Positions 49,192-58,620 of a DNA stretch of 64,000 bases are shown here, one piece after another. The translations under genes and the position numbers were made by a program. The notes under the pieces are model-generated. The model did no database searches. It was not told where the DNA came from and saw nothing but the letters and a program-made list of their open reading frames with translations. Origin of the DNA: Staphylococcus sp. ACRSN (GTDB lineage: Bacteria > Bacillota > Bacilli > Staphylococcales > Staphylococcaceae); assembly GCF_022346615.1 (NCBI RefSeq), contig NZ_JAKRNS010000004.1:1-64000 (forward strand). Direction: 5' to 3'. Position 1 is the first letter of the stretch; each line of letters begins with the position of its first letter.

Positions 49192-49929
49192 TTATTCCAT
49201 ATACATGCCGCCATTAACATGGATTGTTTGGCCTGTGATATATTTTGCTTTATCTGAAGCCAAAAATGCAACCGTATTGGCAATATCTTTATCTTCACCA
49301 AAGCGTGCTAATGGAATTTGACCTAACATTTGTTCTTTAAGTTCATCACTTAACGCATCCGTCATATCTGAAACAATAAATCCAGGTGCAACAGCATTAA
49401 CAGTTATACTTCTAGAAGCTAATTCTCTAGCGACAGACTTAGTTAAACCAATTACACCAGCTTTCGTAGCAACATAATTCGTTTGCCCAGGATTACCTAC
49501 TGAACCGACTACGCTTGAAAGATTAATAATTGCTCCACTTCTTTGTCGCAACATTTGTGGTGTTACTTTTTGGATACAGTTAAATACACCTTTTAGGTTC
49601 GTGTCGATAACGTCATCCCACTCTTGTTCTTTCATTCTCATAAGCAAATTATCACGCGTGATACCTGCATTATTTACTAATACATCAACAGTCCCAAATT
49701 GATTTACAACTTCTTTTATCATTGCTTTCACTTCATCGCCATTGGCAACGTTAGCTTGTATCGCAAAACTTTCTACACCTTTAGCTTTAACTTCTTCAAC
49801 TACAGCATCAGCCTTATCTTTATTACCTGCAAAATTGACAGCTACATTATAGCCTTCATCAGCTAATTGTAATGCAATACTACGACCTATTCCTCTTGAT
49901 GCTCCTGTTACTAATGCGCTTTTAGTCAT
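49192..49929 (-). CDS. fabG: 3-oxoacyl-ACP reductase FabG
   Basis: FabG reduces 3-ketoacyl-ACP with NADPH in each elongation cycle. The 245-residue SDR protein has TGASRGIGR near residue 8, NNAGITRD near 87, catalytic Ser in [18 protein letters not shown] with Tyr and Lys, and the C-terminal [14 protein letters not shown] chose the ATG giving MTKSALV, 7 nt after GGGTGG; the ATG two codons upstream is only 1 nt from it, although some annotations use it. The gene overlaps fabD by 8 nt. It is the housekeeping paralogue of the riboswitch-controlled SDR at 38970-39722. Confidence 0.96.
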   Translation of the reverse strand: MTKSALVTGASRGIGRSIALQLADEGYNVAVNFAGNKDKADAVVEEVKAKGVESFAIQANVANGDEVKAMIKEVVNQFGTVDVLVNNAGITRDNLLMRMKEQEWDDVIDTNLKGVFNCIQKVTPQMLRQRSGAIINLSSVVGSVGNPGQTNYVATKAGVIGLTKSVARELASRSITVNAVAPGFIVSDMTDALSDELKEQMLGQIPLARFGEDKDIANTVAFLASDKAKYITGQTIHVNGGMYME

Positions 49930-50848
49930 TTTCATTCCACCCTTTTACATCTTCTAATGTTTGAATTGAAGTTACTGTTACATCTCTATTAATTTTTTTA
50001 ATTAATCCTGATAATACTTTACCTGGACCAATTTCAATAAAATGATCTACCCCTTGTGCAATTAACCATTCTGTAGAATCAATAAACTGCACTGGTGAGT
50101 ACAATTGTTTTATCATATTTTCTTTTATTACAGATGCGTCTGTTTCCCCTTGTGCATTAACATTTTGTACTACAGGGAATTTTGCATCATGCCATTCAAA
50201 TTGATTTACAAATTCTGCGAAATCATTCTCAATAACTTGCATCATTGATGAATGAAACGGGCCAGAAACAGCTAATGGCATCACGCGTTTCGCACCTCTT
50301 GATTTACCTTCTGACACGAATTGATCAATTAAAGTTTTATGACCTGAAACAACAATTTGTCCTGGTGAGTTAATATTTGCTGGCTCGACAACTTCGCCAT
50401 CAGTAGATAAATCTTTACAAATCGCGTCTACTTCATCATAATCCAAACCAAGAACTGCAGCCATACTACCCACACCATCTGGGAATGCAGCGGACATCAA
50501 TTGACCACGTTTACGGACAATTTTAACAGCATCTTCAAATTTCAAAACTCCACTTGCAACTAAGCTCACATACTCACCTAGACTATGTCCCATTGTATAT
50601 GACGCATCAATGTGATCTAACGCACTTAACAAAGCTGTGCTATGTGTTAGAAGCGCTGGTTGCGTATTTTCAGTTTGACCTAATTTTTCTTCTGAATCTG
50701 TAAACATCGTTTCTAATAAATCAAAATCAACTGCCGCTTGTGCTTCATTTAAAACCGCAGTAGCTTTTTCATTTTCATTGTATAAATCATTGGCCATACC
50801 AACTTTTTGTGAACCTTGGCCAGGGAAAATTATTGCCGTTTTACCCAT
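49922..50848 (-). CDS. fabD: Malonyl-CoA:ACP transacylase FabD
   Basis: FabD moves malonyl groups from CoA to ACP. The 308-residue protein has [12 protein letters not shown] near the start, the nucleophile Ser in [11 protein letters not shown] near residue 90, the catalytic His in PFHSSMM near 200, and [12 protein letters not shown] close to the end. The start giving MGKTAIIF has TAGGTG at 6 nt; an upstream GTG belongs to that RBS. It overlaps plsX by 8 nt and fabG by 8 nt, so the whole cluster is translationally coupled. Confidence 0.96.
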   Translation of the reverse strand: MGKTAIIFPGQGSQKVGMANDLYNENEKATAVLNEAQAAVDFDLLETMFTDSEEKLGQTENTQPALLTHSTALLSALDHIDASYTMGHSLGEYVSLVASGVLKFEDAVKIVRKRGQLMSAAFPDGVGSMAAVLGLDYDEVDAICKDLSTDGEVVEPANINSPGQIVVSGHKTLIDQFVSEGKSRGAKRVMPLAVSGPFHSSMMQVIENDFAEFVNQFEWHDAKFPVVQNVNAQGETDASVIKENMIKQLYSPVQFIDSTEWLIAQGVDHFIEIGPGKVLSGLIKKINRDVTVTSIQTLEDVKGWNEND

Positions 50849-51827
50849 TCTCTGCACCTACCGTTTCCGTCATTGTTTGAACAATTCTTTGTTCTCCTGC
50901 AATTTTTGCTTGTTTAATAGCAGAATAAAATGCTTTAGCACTTGAACTACCATGTGCCTTCACAACCGTACCATTCAATCCTAATAATACGGAACCACCA
51001 TACTCTGCGTAATCCATTTTCGTCATTAATGCATTTAAATCTTTACGTAAAATTAATGCTGCCATTTTATTTTTAAAACTACTTAACAATGTAGATTTAA
51101 ACATTTTACCTATCGATTTAGCAACACCTTCGAGATTTTTCAAAATCATATTTCCAGTATAACCATCTGTAACAATAACATCTGCTACATCTTGCATTAA
51201 TCCTTTTGCTTCTACATTTCCAGCAAATTTAAATTCATTTTGTGAATCCATTAGTCCATAAGCTTTTTTTGTTAAACTATTACCTTTTGCAGCCTCTGTG
51301 CCAATATTTAGTAATCCTACTGAAGGTTGATCAATACCTCTAATTTTTTGTGCATATATATGCCCTAACTGTGCATACTGTAAAAGGTGCTCAGGCTTTG
51401 CTTCAGCATTAGCACCGACATCCATAAATACAAATCCTTTACCAGAAATTGTTGGTAATGTAACGACTAATGCTGGTCGTTCTACACCTTTGATACGACC
51501 AACTATAAATAAACCAGCAGACATTAATGCACCTGTATTCCCAGCAGATACACAACCTTCTGCTTCACCAGATTTCACTGCTTCTGCCATTTGCACCATA
51601 GAACTATCTTTTTTTCTTTTAATTGCACGAACTGGTTCATCTTCCATCGTGATTTCTTCTGTACAATGTCTCACTTCAACTCTCTCATGTTGAATTGTAC
51701 ATTGAGATTTATCTCCAAATAAAATGATTTCTAAGTCACTAAAATCATTTATTGCTTTTTTCACTGCATCTAAGACAATTTTCGGTGCATCGTCTCCGCC
51801 CATCATATCAATAGCTAATTTAACCAT
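50841..51827 (-). CDS. plsX: Phosphate acyltransferase PlsX
   Basis: PlsX converts acyl-ACP to acyl-phosphate, the acyl donor for PlsY in glycerolipid synthesis. It is also the return route for acyl-phosphate made by the FakA kinase encoded at 58621. The 328-residue protein starts with [14 protein letters not shown], and contains [38 protein letters not shown] and [13 protein letters not shown] chose MVKLAIDM with GAGG 9 nt upstream; the frame extends 5 codons. It overlaps fapR by 8 nt and is repressed by FapR in known systems. Confidence 0.95.
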   Translation of the reverse strand: MVKLAIDMMGGDDAPKIVLDAVKKAINDFSDLEIILFGDKSQCTIQHERVEVRHCTEEITMEDEPVRAIKRKKDSSMVQMAEAVKSGEAEGCVSAGNTGALMSAGLFIVGRIKGVERPALVVTLPTISGKGFVFMDVGANAEAKPEHLLQYAQLGHIYAQKIRGIDQPSVGLLNIGTEAAKGNSLTKKAYGLMDSQNEFKFAGNVEAKGLMQDVADVIVTDGYTGNMILKNLEGVAKSIGKMFKSTLLSSFKNKMAALILRKDLNALMTKMDYAEYGGSVLLGLNGTVVKAHGSSSAKAFYSAIKQAKIAGEQRIVQTMTETVGAENG

Positions 51828-52389
51828 CTTGCTCATCCTCACTTGTATAATACATTTTAAATGTACCTTTAAATACCAATATATCCTTTACATACGAATT
51901 AACTTGAATTATAAAATATTTATTTGTGCTTTCAATGACATGTGCTTCTGCACGCACTGTGTCGTGTAATTTCACTGTTTTTAAAAATTCAACATTGCTT
52001 TCTTTAGTTAATACACTAGACTTATGTATTAATGCTACACAAAGCGAATTTGCTTGTGCAAATAATACATGGCCACGTGCAATTTGGTTTCTAGTAAATA
52101 CAGAGTCTTCATCGATGTCGATAATTGAGGTTGCCTCATGGTTAGGTTGTACATTAATTACATCCCCAATAATTTCACTTCCGTCAATTGAACGAATTCG
52201 ATCATGATTTTTTCTAGCAACCATTTTGATTCTTTTACGTAATTCCGGAATATCCAAGTATGTACGATCTAACCTGATAGTTTGAATACTTACTGAAAAT
52301 AATGTACTCAAATCCAAATCAGTAATGAAGGGATTTTTTTCTAATTCTTTCTTTATTGCATCTCTACGTTCTTGTTTTTTCAGTTTCAT
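51820..52389 (-). CDS. fapR: Fatty acid/phospholipid synthesis repressor FapR
   Basis: FapR represses fatty acid and phospholipid synthesis genes and is released by malonyl-CoA. The 189-residue protein has an N-terminal DeoR-like HTH (about 10-45, [19 protein letters not shown]), a linker helix ELRKRIK, and a C-terminal hot-dog effector domain with [17 protein letters not shown]. The first gene of fapR-plsX-fabD-fabG-acpP, it overlaps plsX by 8 nt. A near-perfect FapR operator lies in its own promoter region, so it is autoregulated. On its other side the divergent M4 protease gene is an accessory insert. Confidence 0.96.
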   Translation of the reverse strand: MKLKKQERRDAIKKELEKNPFITDLDLSTLFSVSIQTIRLDRTYLDIPELRKRIKMVARKNHDRIRSIDGSEIIGDVINVQPNHEATSIIDIDEDSVFTRNQIARGHVLFAQANSLCVALIHKSSVLTKESNVEFLKTVKLHDTVRAEAHVIESTNKYFIIQVNSYVKDILVFKGTFKMYYTSEDEQDG

Positions 52390-52406
52390 TTATTCAACCC
52401 CTATTT

Positions 52407-52423
52407 TTAGTACCAAGTCTTAA
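52407..52423. promoter_or_regulatory. FapR operator
   Basis: TTAGTACCAAGTCTTAA differs by one base from the FapR consensus TTAGTACCTAGTCTTAA as I remember it. It lies 17-33 nt upstream of fapR, downstream of the promoter -10. Confidence 0.9.
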
Positions 52424-52436
52424 ACATTCCTAACAT

Positions 52437-52466
52437 ATCATAACACTTTCTTTTTGTTCCACTCAA
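52437..52466 (-). promoter_or_regulatory. SigA-type promoter of the fapR operon
   Basis: Minus strand: TTGAGT (52466-52461), 18-nt spacer, TATGAT (52442-52437). The FapR operator begins 14 nt downstream, in the initially transcribed region. Confidence 0.6.
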
Positions 52467-52627
52467 CAAATATCATCATTATTCTGAATAATTTTTATTA
52501 CTTTTATTTCAATTCAATCTAAACAATTCACAAATACATATTATTCATTTTTTGTAAAAAATTTAATTAACTTTAAGATTTTAAAAATTACAAAAGTGTT
52601 AAACTTTAATTATTTTTAAAATAGTTA

Positions 52628-52656
52628 TTGATTTTAACTAATATTAAATGCATAAT
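52628..52656 (+). promoter_or_regulatory. Promoter of the M4 metalloprotease gene
   Basis: TTGATT (52628-52633), 17-nt spacer, CATAAT (52651-52656), 59 nt before the ATG. The remainder of the 326-nt divergent gap to fapR is AT-rich; I see only the FapR operator and the fapR promoter there. Confidence 0.5.
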
Positions 52657-52715
52657 GATAAACAATTCATAATTAAAATATAAATTTGCTTTTTAATAAT
52701 TTCGGAGGTATTTAA

Positions 52716-54287
52716 ATGAAAAAATTTTTATTGGCAACATTAGCATCGAGTGCAACGATTGCATTGTTAAGTAATACCGTTGACGCTAAAGAGACATCAG
52801 AACGACAAACCATTACTGAAAGTCAATTGAAGCATCTAGATGATTTAAAAGTTACAAGCAACCAAGATATAGAAAAATTATTACAAGATAACGCTCAAAA
52901 ATTAATTCAAAACAAAACCAAATCTAAAGATGAAAGTTATGTACGTTCTGCATTTGATCAGTATCATGTAGTTAAAAAAGAAGCTGACCAAGCTGGTTCT
53001 ACACACTATACATTAGAACCAAACAAAGATAAAATCACTGCTTCAGATAGTCGTATCAAAGTACATGTGAACAAAGATAATAAAGTAACATTAATTAATG
53101 GTAATTTAGATAAACCTAAAATTGAAACCACTAATACAGTGAAACTTTCTAATAACGACGCTGAATCAAAAGCATTTTCTGCCTTAGGTATTAACAAAGA
53201 TAAAGTAAGTAATATTAAAGGTTATCCTATTATAAGCAATAATAAACTAGATATTAACAGTGATAAGAAAAAATTAATTTATAATGTTGAAATCAATTAC
53301 ATAAAACCTAAAATTGCGCATTGGAAAGTTCAAATTGATGCCAATACTGGCGAAGTGATTCGAAAACAAAACTTAATTGAACATGCTACGGCCACTGGTA
53401 AAGGTACAGGTGTGAATGACGATGTAAAATCACCATTAAACTTAACGCAGACACTTGGTAAATATACATTACACGACACTTCTCAAGATACCGAAATTGA
53501 GACTCGTTCAGCTAAAAGTACAGAGTCACTGTCTTTACCAATTATTAATGATACAAATAATTTTAATAAAGATAATCAAAAAACTGGTGTTGACGCACAT
53601 TATTATGCAAACTCTGTGTACCATTATTATTTAGATAAATTTAATCGCCAAAGTTTGGATAATAATAATAAAAAAATTGATTCAGTCGTTCATTACGGTA
53701 AGCAATATAATAATGCTGCTTGGACTGGACAATATATGGTGTATGGTGATGGTGATGGCAAACAATTCGCACCGTTATCTGGTGCCAAAGACGTTGTTGC
53801 ACACGAACTTACACACGCAGTCACTGAAAACACAGCTGCATTGGAGTATCATGATCAACCAGGCGCTTTAAATGAATCCTTTTCTGATGTCTTTGGTTAT
53901 TTCAATGATCCAGATAATTGGTTGATGGGTGAGGATGTGTATACACCTGGAAAAGATGGTGATGGTTTACGTAGTCTTTCTAATCCGGAGAAATACAATC
54001 AACCAGCAAATATGTCTGATTACTACAAAGGAACTGAAGACGAAGGTGGCGTGCATATTAATAGTGGTATTCCGAACAAAGCAGCTTATTTAACAATTAA
54101 ATCTATCGGAAAATCAAAAGCTGAGCAAATCTACTATTTAGCATTAACACAATATTTAACACCTAAATCACAGTTCACTGACGCTAAAGCATCATTGAAA
54201 GCTGCTGCAAACCAATTGTATGGAGATAATAGCACGGAAACTCAAGCAATAGATAAAGCTTGGAATGATGTTGGTGTAACGGACTAA
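52716..54287 (+). CDS. Secreted M4 (thermolysin-type) zinc metalloprotease
   Basis: A 523-residue prepro-metalloprotease of the aureolysin/SepA/ProM type. It has a signal peptide (about 1-24, MKKFLLATLA... ending VDA), an FTP and PepSY propeptide (about 25-222), and a mature domain from about ATGKGTGV. The zinc site is HELTH at 363-367 with Glu387 in GALNESFSD, and the catalytic His447 in GGVHINSG. All catalytic residues are present. AGGAGG-like CGGAGG lies 7 nt before the ATG. It is more distant from S. aureus aureolysin than the neighbouring core genes are from theirs, and it sits at an unusual place between fapR and recG. Probably an exported protease for nutrition or virulence. Confidence 0.92.
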   Translation: MKKFLLATLASSATIALLSNTVDAKETSERQTITESQLKHLDDLKVTSNQDIEKLLQDNAQKLIQNKTKSKDESYVRSAFDQYHVVKKEADQAGSTHYTLEPNKDKITASDSRIKVHVNKDNKVTLINGNLDKPKIETTNTVKLSNNDAESKAFSALGINKDKVSNIKGYPIISNNKLDINSDKKKLIYNVEINYIKPKIAHWKVQIDANTGEVIRKQNLIEHATATGKGTGVNDDVKSPLNLTQTLGKYTLHDTSQDTEIETRSAKSTESLSLPIINDTNNFNKDNQKTGVDAHYYANSVYHYYLDKFNRQSLDNNNKKIDSVVHYGKQYNNAAWTGQYMVYGDGDGKQFAPLSGAKDVVAHELTHAVTENTAALEYHDQPGALNESFSDVFGYFNDPDNWLMGEDVYTPGKDGDGLRSLSNPEKYNQPANMSDYYKGTEDEGGVHINSGIPNKAAYLTIKSIGKSKAEQIYYLALTQYLTPKSQFTDAKASLKAAANQLYGDNSTETQAIDKAWNDVGVTD

Positions 54288-54324
54288 CTGCAGTTTATTT
54301 TGCATAAAATAAGATAAGCAAAAC

Positions 54325-54390
54325 AGTCTGGGACATAAATACCCAGCATTAAGCCCATCAAAGATTCTGATCTTTGATGGGCTTCTTATT
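54325..54390 (+). repeat. Staphylococcal intergenic TCTGGGACATAAA-type element with stem-loop
   Basis: The motif AGTCTGGGACATAAAT, which I know as a frequent staphylococcal intergenic sequence, is followed by a perfect 15-bp stem (54351-54365 with 54370-54384, loop TCTG) and a T-rich end. It may terminate the protease transcript. Confidence 0.65.
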
Positions 54391-54439
54391 TATATCAATA
54401 TTCTGTATTGTTATTGCTCGCTTACCTATAGGGATGGGT

Positions 54440-54585
54440 CGCACAAATTGTAAATCATGTTAGTAGAAACAATTCCAGAAAATGAATTCAACCATTCCTA
54501 TGGTGCTTCTTCTTATCATCGATTTTATTATGTACCGGACGCTTTTAATTCAAATATTATGATTTGCACAGAGTATAATCACTAA
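54440..54585 (+). pseudogene. Decayed IS1182/IS1272-type transposase fragment
   Basis: From 54457 a 42-codon frame reads MLVETIPENEFN...GASSYH. This resembles the N-terminal part of IS1182-family transposases (pattern VESIP-x-FE...GxxxYHPxMLLK). One frame earlier, GCACAAATTGTAAATCAT encodes AQIVNH, which continues the similarity across a 1-base frameshift. After YH the similarity breaks down. No ends or further parts of an IS are seen up to recG at 54713; the rest of this gap is AT-rich and empty. The assignment rests on remembered family patterns and needs a database search. Confidence 0.5.
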
Positions 54586-54712
54586 AAATTTAATTCGACT
54601 TTTTAGATTCACACTCCAAACATCCTCATATAATTTAATTTTTACAATTTCAAGTAATCTTCGAATCAATCAAATTAGCATTTATTAATGCTAAAACATA
54701 GCGTCATCATTT

Positions 54713-56758
54713 TTAATCAAAACTCATATATAGCAGGTTTTCTTGGATAAATGACTTTAATCGCTCATATTGAGACTCAAAAAATACTCCAGATTGTATC
54801 AACTCTGCCGCTTCATCTCTAGCAACCTCAAGCATTTTGTAATCTTCTACGACATTCGCAACTAAAAAATCAGGCAAGCCACTTTGTTTAACACCAAAGA
54901 AATCACCCGGTCCTCGCATTTCTAAATCTCTTTCACTCAATTCAAATCCATCAGTAGTTTGCGTCATAATATTCATTCTTTCTATACCTGTTTCTGTCTT
55001 AGGTGATGCTATTAGCACACAATAACTCTGATGTTCACTTCTTCCAACACGACCACGTAACTGATGTAATGTTGACAAACCAAAACGATCCGCATCATAT
55101 ATCATCATAAATGTTGCATTTGGTACATTCACACCCACTTCAACAACTGTTGTAGATACAAGGACATCTATTTCATGATTACTAAATCGTTGCATAACGT
55201 CATCTTTATCGTCAGATGATAATTTCCCGTGTAAAAGGCCTACTTTTCCCTCACCATAATATTGTTCTAACGATTCAAAAAGCGCGACAACATTTTGAAC
55301 ATCCTCTAAATGTTCTGAACTCTCTATTAACGGACAAATCACATATGCTTGTCTACCTTTTTTCAATTCTATTGTCATTTGATTTACAACACTCTCATAA
55401 GCTTCATGTTTAGACCAAGTTGTGATTATCGGCTTTCTACCCTTTGGCAACTGTTTAATAGAAGATACATCCATTTCACCAAAAACAGAAATCGCTAAAG
55501 TTCTTGGTATCGGTGTAGCTGTCATGAACAAAACATTAGTCATTGCACCTTTTTCGCGCAATAGTTGTCTTTGGTTAACGCCAAACCGATGTTGTTCATC
55601 TGTAATTACTAATCCAATATTATGAAAAATAACATCCTCTTGAATTAGTGCATGTGTTCCAATAACACAATCTATTTCATTATTTTTAAGTTGTTCTAAT
55701 AATAACTTTCTTTTCTTCCCTTTTACAGAACCAGTAAGTAGCGCAACATTCATACGATCACCAAACAACTCAACTAGACTCTCGGCATGCTGTTCAGCTA
55801 AAATTTCAGTTGGAACCATTAATGCAGATTGATACCCTGCCGTCTTTAAAGCATACATGCAAATTGCAGCCACTACAGTTTTACCAGAACCGACATCACC
55901 TTGAAGTAAACGATGCATGCGTACTGGTGCCTTCAAGTCTCTAAATATTTCATTTACACTATTTTTTTGTGCATTCGTTAGTTCAAATGGTAAATCTTCA
56001 ATAAATTTTTTAACCAATTCAATGTCATAATCTACTTCAATTGCTTCATCGGATGTTTTTTCCAATCGATTTAACCATTGCATACGCAGTTCAAACATAA
56101 ACAATTCAGTAAAAGCATATGTTCGTCGTGCTTTCAGTAGAGATTGTTTGTCAGGTGCAAAATGTAGGGCATGAAGTGTATCATTCAAAGATTCTAATTT
56201 ATATTTTGCTCTTAATTCATCTGACAACCATTCATGAATTGTAACTTCTCCTAATACTTGCCTGATCATTTCTCGTAATGGCTTTTGCTTAATGCCTTCT
56301 TTTATTCTATAGACTGGTTCAAATTGCGAACCTGAAAGTTCATTTTGATTAAAAAACATTCGAGTACCATTGATTTCCTGCTTATTTCTACTCCACTTAC
56401 CTTTTACAGTTACAGTACTATGTAATTCAATTTTCTTTTTTAAATAAGGTTGATTGAAAAACGTACATTTTACTGCAATATTATTTACCATAATATGTAC
56501 TGTTAACTTAGATTTATTTCTACCAAAAAAAGCAACAGTAGGTGTAGAATATACTTCTCCCACAACTGTCACTGTTGTTTGATCTTCCGCCTGATTTAAA
56601 TCTATAACAGTATTATCATCATAGCGTGTCGGTAAATATAATATTAAGTCTTCCACCGTATGAATATTCAATTCATTAAGTACGGCCAATCGTTTTGGCC
56701 CCAACCCCTTTATTTGTGATAAAGGGAAGGGACTATCTATTAAGTTGATTTTTGACAT
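54713..56758 (-). CDS. recG: ATP-dependent DNA helicase RecG
   Basis: RecG remodels stalled replication forks and branch-migrates Holliday junctions. The 681-residue protein has the N-terminal wedge/OB domain with [15 protein letters not shown] and LPTRYDD, Walker [12 protein letters not shown] near residue 285, the RecG-type DEQHRFG box, TATPIPRT, and the C-terminal helicase domain with [15 protein letters not shown] and the TRG motif. I chose the ATG giving MSKINLI; the stop of sdaAA ends 1 nt before it, so translation is coupled. It is the last gene after sdaAB and sdaAA. Confidence 0.96.
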   Translation of the reverse strand: MSKINLIDSPFPLSQIKGLGPKRLAVLNELNIHTVEDLILYLPTRYDDNTVIDLNQAEDQTTVTVVGEVYSTPTVAFFGRNKSKLTVHIMVNNIAVKCTFFNQPYLKKKIELHSTVTVKGKWSRNKQEINGTRMFFNQNELSGSQFEPVYRIKEGIKQKPLREMIRQVLGEVTIHEWLSDELRAKYKLESLNDTLHALHFAPDKQSLLKARRTYAFTELFMFELRMQWLNRLEKTSDEAIEVDYDIELVKKFIEDLPFELTNAQKNSVNEIFRDLKAPVRMHRLLQGDVGSGKTVVAAICMYALKTAGYQSALMVPTEILAEQHAESLVELFGDRMNVALLTGSVKGKKRKLLLEQLKNNEIDCVIGTHALIQEDVIFHNIGLVITDEQHRFGVNQRQLLREKGAMTNVLFMTATPIPRTLAISVFGEMDVSSIKQLPKGRKPIITTWSKHEAYESVVNQMTIELKKGRQAYVICPLIESSEHLEDVQNVVALFESLEQYYGEGKVGLLHGKLSSDDKDDVMQRFSNHEIDVLVSTTVVEVGVNVPNATFMMIYDADRFGLSTLHQLRGRVGRSEHQSYCVLIASPKTETGIERMNIMTQTTDGFELSERDLEMRGPGDFFGVKQSGLPDFLVANVVEDYKMLEVARDEAAELIQSGVFFESQYERLKSFIQENLLYMSFD

Positions 56759-56759
56759 T

Positions 56760-57629
56760 TTAATCACCAAATATTTCTTGTTTTAATCGTTGGCCTGTAG
56801 GTGTACCTGCTAGACCTCCTCGTCCAGTTTCACGCAATGCTGAAGGCATAGTTTGGCCAATCTTATACATCGCTTCTATCACTTCATCAGTAGGTATTCT
56901 TGACGTCACACCAGCTAATGCCATGTCTGCAGAAACAATCGCATTAGAAGCACCAGCTGCATTTCTTTTGACACAAGGCACTTCAACTAAACCAGCAACT
57001 GGATCACATACTAAACCTAGCATATTTTTTAAGCAAATTGCAAAAGCTTCCGCTGATTGTTGTGGCGTTCCACCTGCTAATTCGACCGTAGCACCAGCAG
57101 CCATTGCCGCAGCAGAACCTACTTCAGCTTGACAACCACCAGCTGCACCAGAAATGGATGCATTATTTGCAACTACAAATCCAAAGGCACCAGCTGTAAG
57201 TAAAAAGTTGAGCATATCTTTACGACTTGGCTCTAAACGTGGTTTCAATCCAAACAAAACACCTGGTACAACACCAGCCGAACCAGCTGTAGGCGTTGCA
57301 CATATTTTACCCATAGCAGCATTAACTTCGTTGGTCGCTACAGCTTTACTTACCGCATCTAATAGTGTTGGTCCTGCAAGTGATTTTCCAGATTTTATAT
57401 ACTCTTGTAATAATACTGCATCTCCACCAGTTAGTCCTGTAGTCGACGTTACACCTTTTAGTCCTTCATCTAAAGCATTTTCCATTGTTTGTAAATTTTT
57501 GTCCATATGTGCATATACTTCAGCTTCTGATAAACCTGTTACTTCCATCTCTTGCTCTAACATTATTTCGTGAATTGTTTTATTCTGCGATTCACATAAT
57601 GCAATTAATTCTTCCACACTTTTAAACAT
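56760..57629 (-). CDS. sdaAA: L-serine dehydratase, iron-sulfur alpha subunit
   Basis: SdaAA with SdaAB deaminates L-serine to pyruvate and ammonia with an oxygen-sensitive [4Fe-4S] cluster. The 289-residue protein contains the Gly- and Ala-rich core with [40 protein letters not shown] and [17 protein letters not shown], supplying the cluster cysteines, and ends in a tail of about 20 residues. It follows sdaAB by 13 nt and precedes recG. The two-subunit form is typical of Firmicutes. Confidence 0.95.
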   Translation of the reverse strand: MFKSVEELIALCESQNKTIHEIMLEQEMEVTGLSEAEVYAHMDKNLQTMENALDEGLKGVTSTTGLTGGDAVLLQEYIKSGKSLAGPTLLDAVSKAVATNEVNAAMGKICATPTAGSAGVVPGVLFGLKPRLEPSRKDMLNFLLTAGAFGFVVANNASISGAAGGCQAEVGSAAAMAAGATVELAGGTPQQSAEAFAICLKNMLGLVCDPVAGLVEVPCVKRNAAGASNAIVSADMALAGVTSRIPTDEVIEAMYKIGQTMPSALRETGRGGLAGTPTGQRLKQEIFGD

Positions 57630-57642
57630 GTAATAACCTCCG

Positions 57643-58308
57643 TCATGCGTCTCCCATGAGTGAAACTGTCACTACACCATCGACGTTTTTGATTTTTTCT
57701 ATAATTTCATCGTTGATTGCATCATCTAATTCACAAGTCATCAAGGCTTGATCCCCTTTTTCCTTCCTAGAAACTTGCATACTACCAACATTGATACTTG
57801 AATCCCCTAAAATATTCGCTACTCTACCTATTGTTCCGAATGTATCTTTATGAAATACTAGCAATGCTGGATAGTTTCCACTTATTGCAATGTTAAATCC
57901 ATTAATAGCAACTACTTCAATCTTGCCTCCACCGATTGAAACGCCCTCAACAGAAATTTCTTTCACTGAATCACGCATATTAATAATTGCTGTATTAGGG
58001 TGAGATCTTTCTTCAGCCATTTCAATAAAATTAACCTTTACACCCATTTCCTCAGCCGTTTCCAAGCTTGTACGAATTCGATCATCATCTGTATCATAAC
58101 CTAACAAGCCGCCAACAAGTGCAACATCTGTTCCGTGACCTCTATAAGTTTCCATAAACGAACCATACAAATAAATATCAACTTGCTTTGGCAAATAATT
58201 AAATAAATCACGTGCTACTAGTCCGATTCTGACTGCACCTGCTGTATGTGAAGAAGATGGGCCGACCATTGTAGGACCGATAATATCAAATACTGTTTTA
58301 TACTTCAT
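57643..58308 (-). CDS. sdaAB: L-serine dehydratase, iron-sulfur beta subunit
   Basis: The beta subunit of the two-component serine dehydratase. The 221-residue protein has the PSSSHTAGAVRIG motif near residue 16 (serine-binding), an allosteric-substrate-binding-like middle part with GHGTDVALVGGLLG, and a C-terminal ACT domain (about 147-221). It starts the sdaAB-sdaAA-recG unit. Upstream are a TATAAT, a 15-nt palindrome at the expected transcription start and a weak cre-like sequence, so it is likely controlled by a repressor or by carbon source. Confidence 0.94.
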   Translation of the reverse strand: MKYKTVFDIIGPTMVGPSSSHTAGAVRIGLVARDLFNYLPKQVDIYLYGSFMETYRGHGTDVALVGGLLGYDTDDDRIRTSLETAEEMGVKVNFIEMAEERSHPNTAIINMRDSVKEISVEGVSIGGGKIEVVAINGFNIAISGNYPALLVFHKDTFGTIGRVANILGDSSINVGSMQVSRKEKGDQALMTCELDDAINDEIIEKIKNVDGVVTVSLMGDA

Positions 58309-58340
58309 AAATTATACCCCACTCTTATTTTTAATATTTC

Positions 58341-58383
58341 TAATGTGTTACGCTTACATTTGTTAAATGTTGCTATTATTATA
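58341..58383 (-). promoter_or_regulatory. sdaAB promoter -10 with adjacent palindrome
   Basis: TATAAT on the minus strand at 58383-58378 is followed by the 15-nt palindrome ACATTTGTTAAATGT at 58356-58370, right at the expected start of transcription. TGTAAGCGTAACACA on the minus strand just after it is a poor cre match. The rest of the 312-nt gap to fakA shows only AT-rich sequence and the fakA terminator. Confidence 0.45.
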
Positions 58384-58548
58384 ACAAGTTAGTATCAGTT
58401 TATAAACCTATACTGGTTACCTTCCGTATATTAAAAGAAATGTATATTATAGTGCTCAACAAAAGGATTGATTATTGCTTTTTATATTTTATACAACCAA
58501 TTGTATTTCAATTTTTTTAAAGATTATAAATTAAATACACACAAAAAT

Positions 58549-58582
58549 ATACGTAATTAGATTTAACTATCTAATCACGCAT
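58549..58582 (-). terminator. Intrinsic terminator after fakA
   Basis: On the minus strand a 14-bp stem (58582-58569 with 58562-58549, two G-T pairs) with a 6-nt loop is followed by TTTTTGTGTG. It lies 39 nt past the fakA stop. The wobble pairs work only in the minus-strand RNA, which supports the direction. Confidence 0.7.
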
Positions 58583-58620
58583 ATTATGACTGTACTCATT
58601 CTTAATAATTACTTATTGGC

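Noticed and set aside
52716-54287. Calling the protease aureolysin (aur)
   Set aside because: Family and catalytic residues agree, but the sequence and location differ from S. aureus aur; no symbol is justified.
57154-57573. 139-residue plus-strand open frame inside sdaAA
   Set aside because: Antisense shadow; its composition mirrors the Gly/Ala-rich sdaAA core.
58341-58357. Confident CcpA site at sdaAB
   Set aside because: Only the left half fits; the 3' half is shifted by one base, so it is kept only as a weak note.
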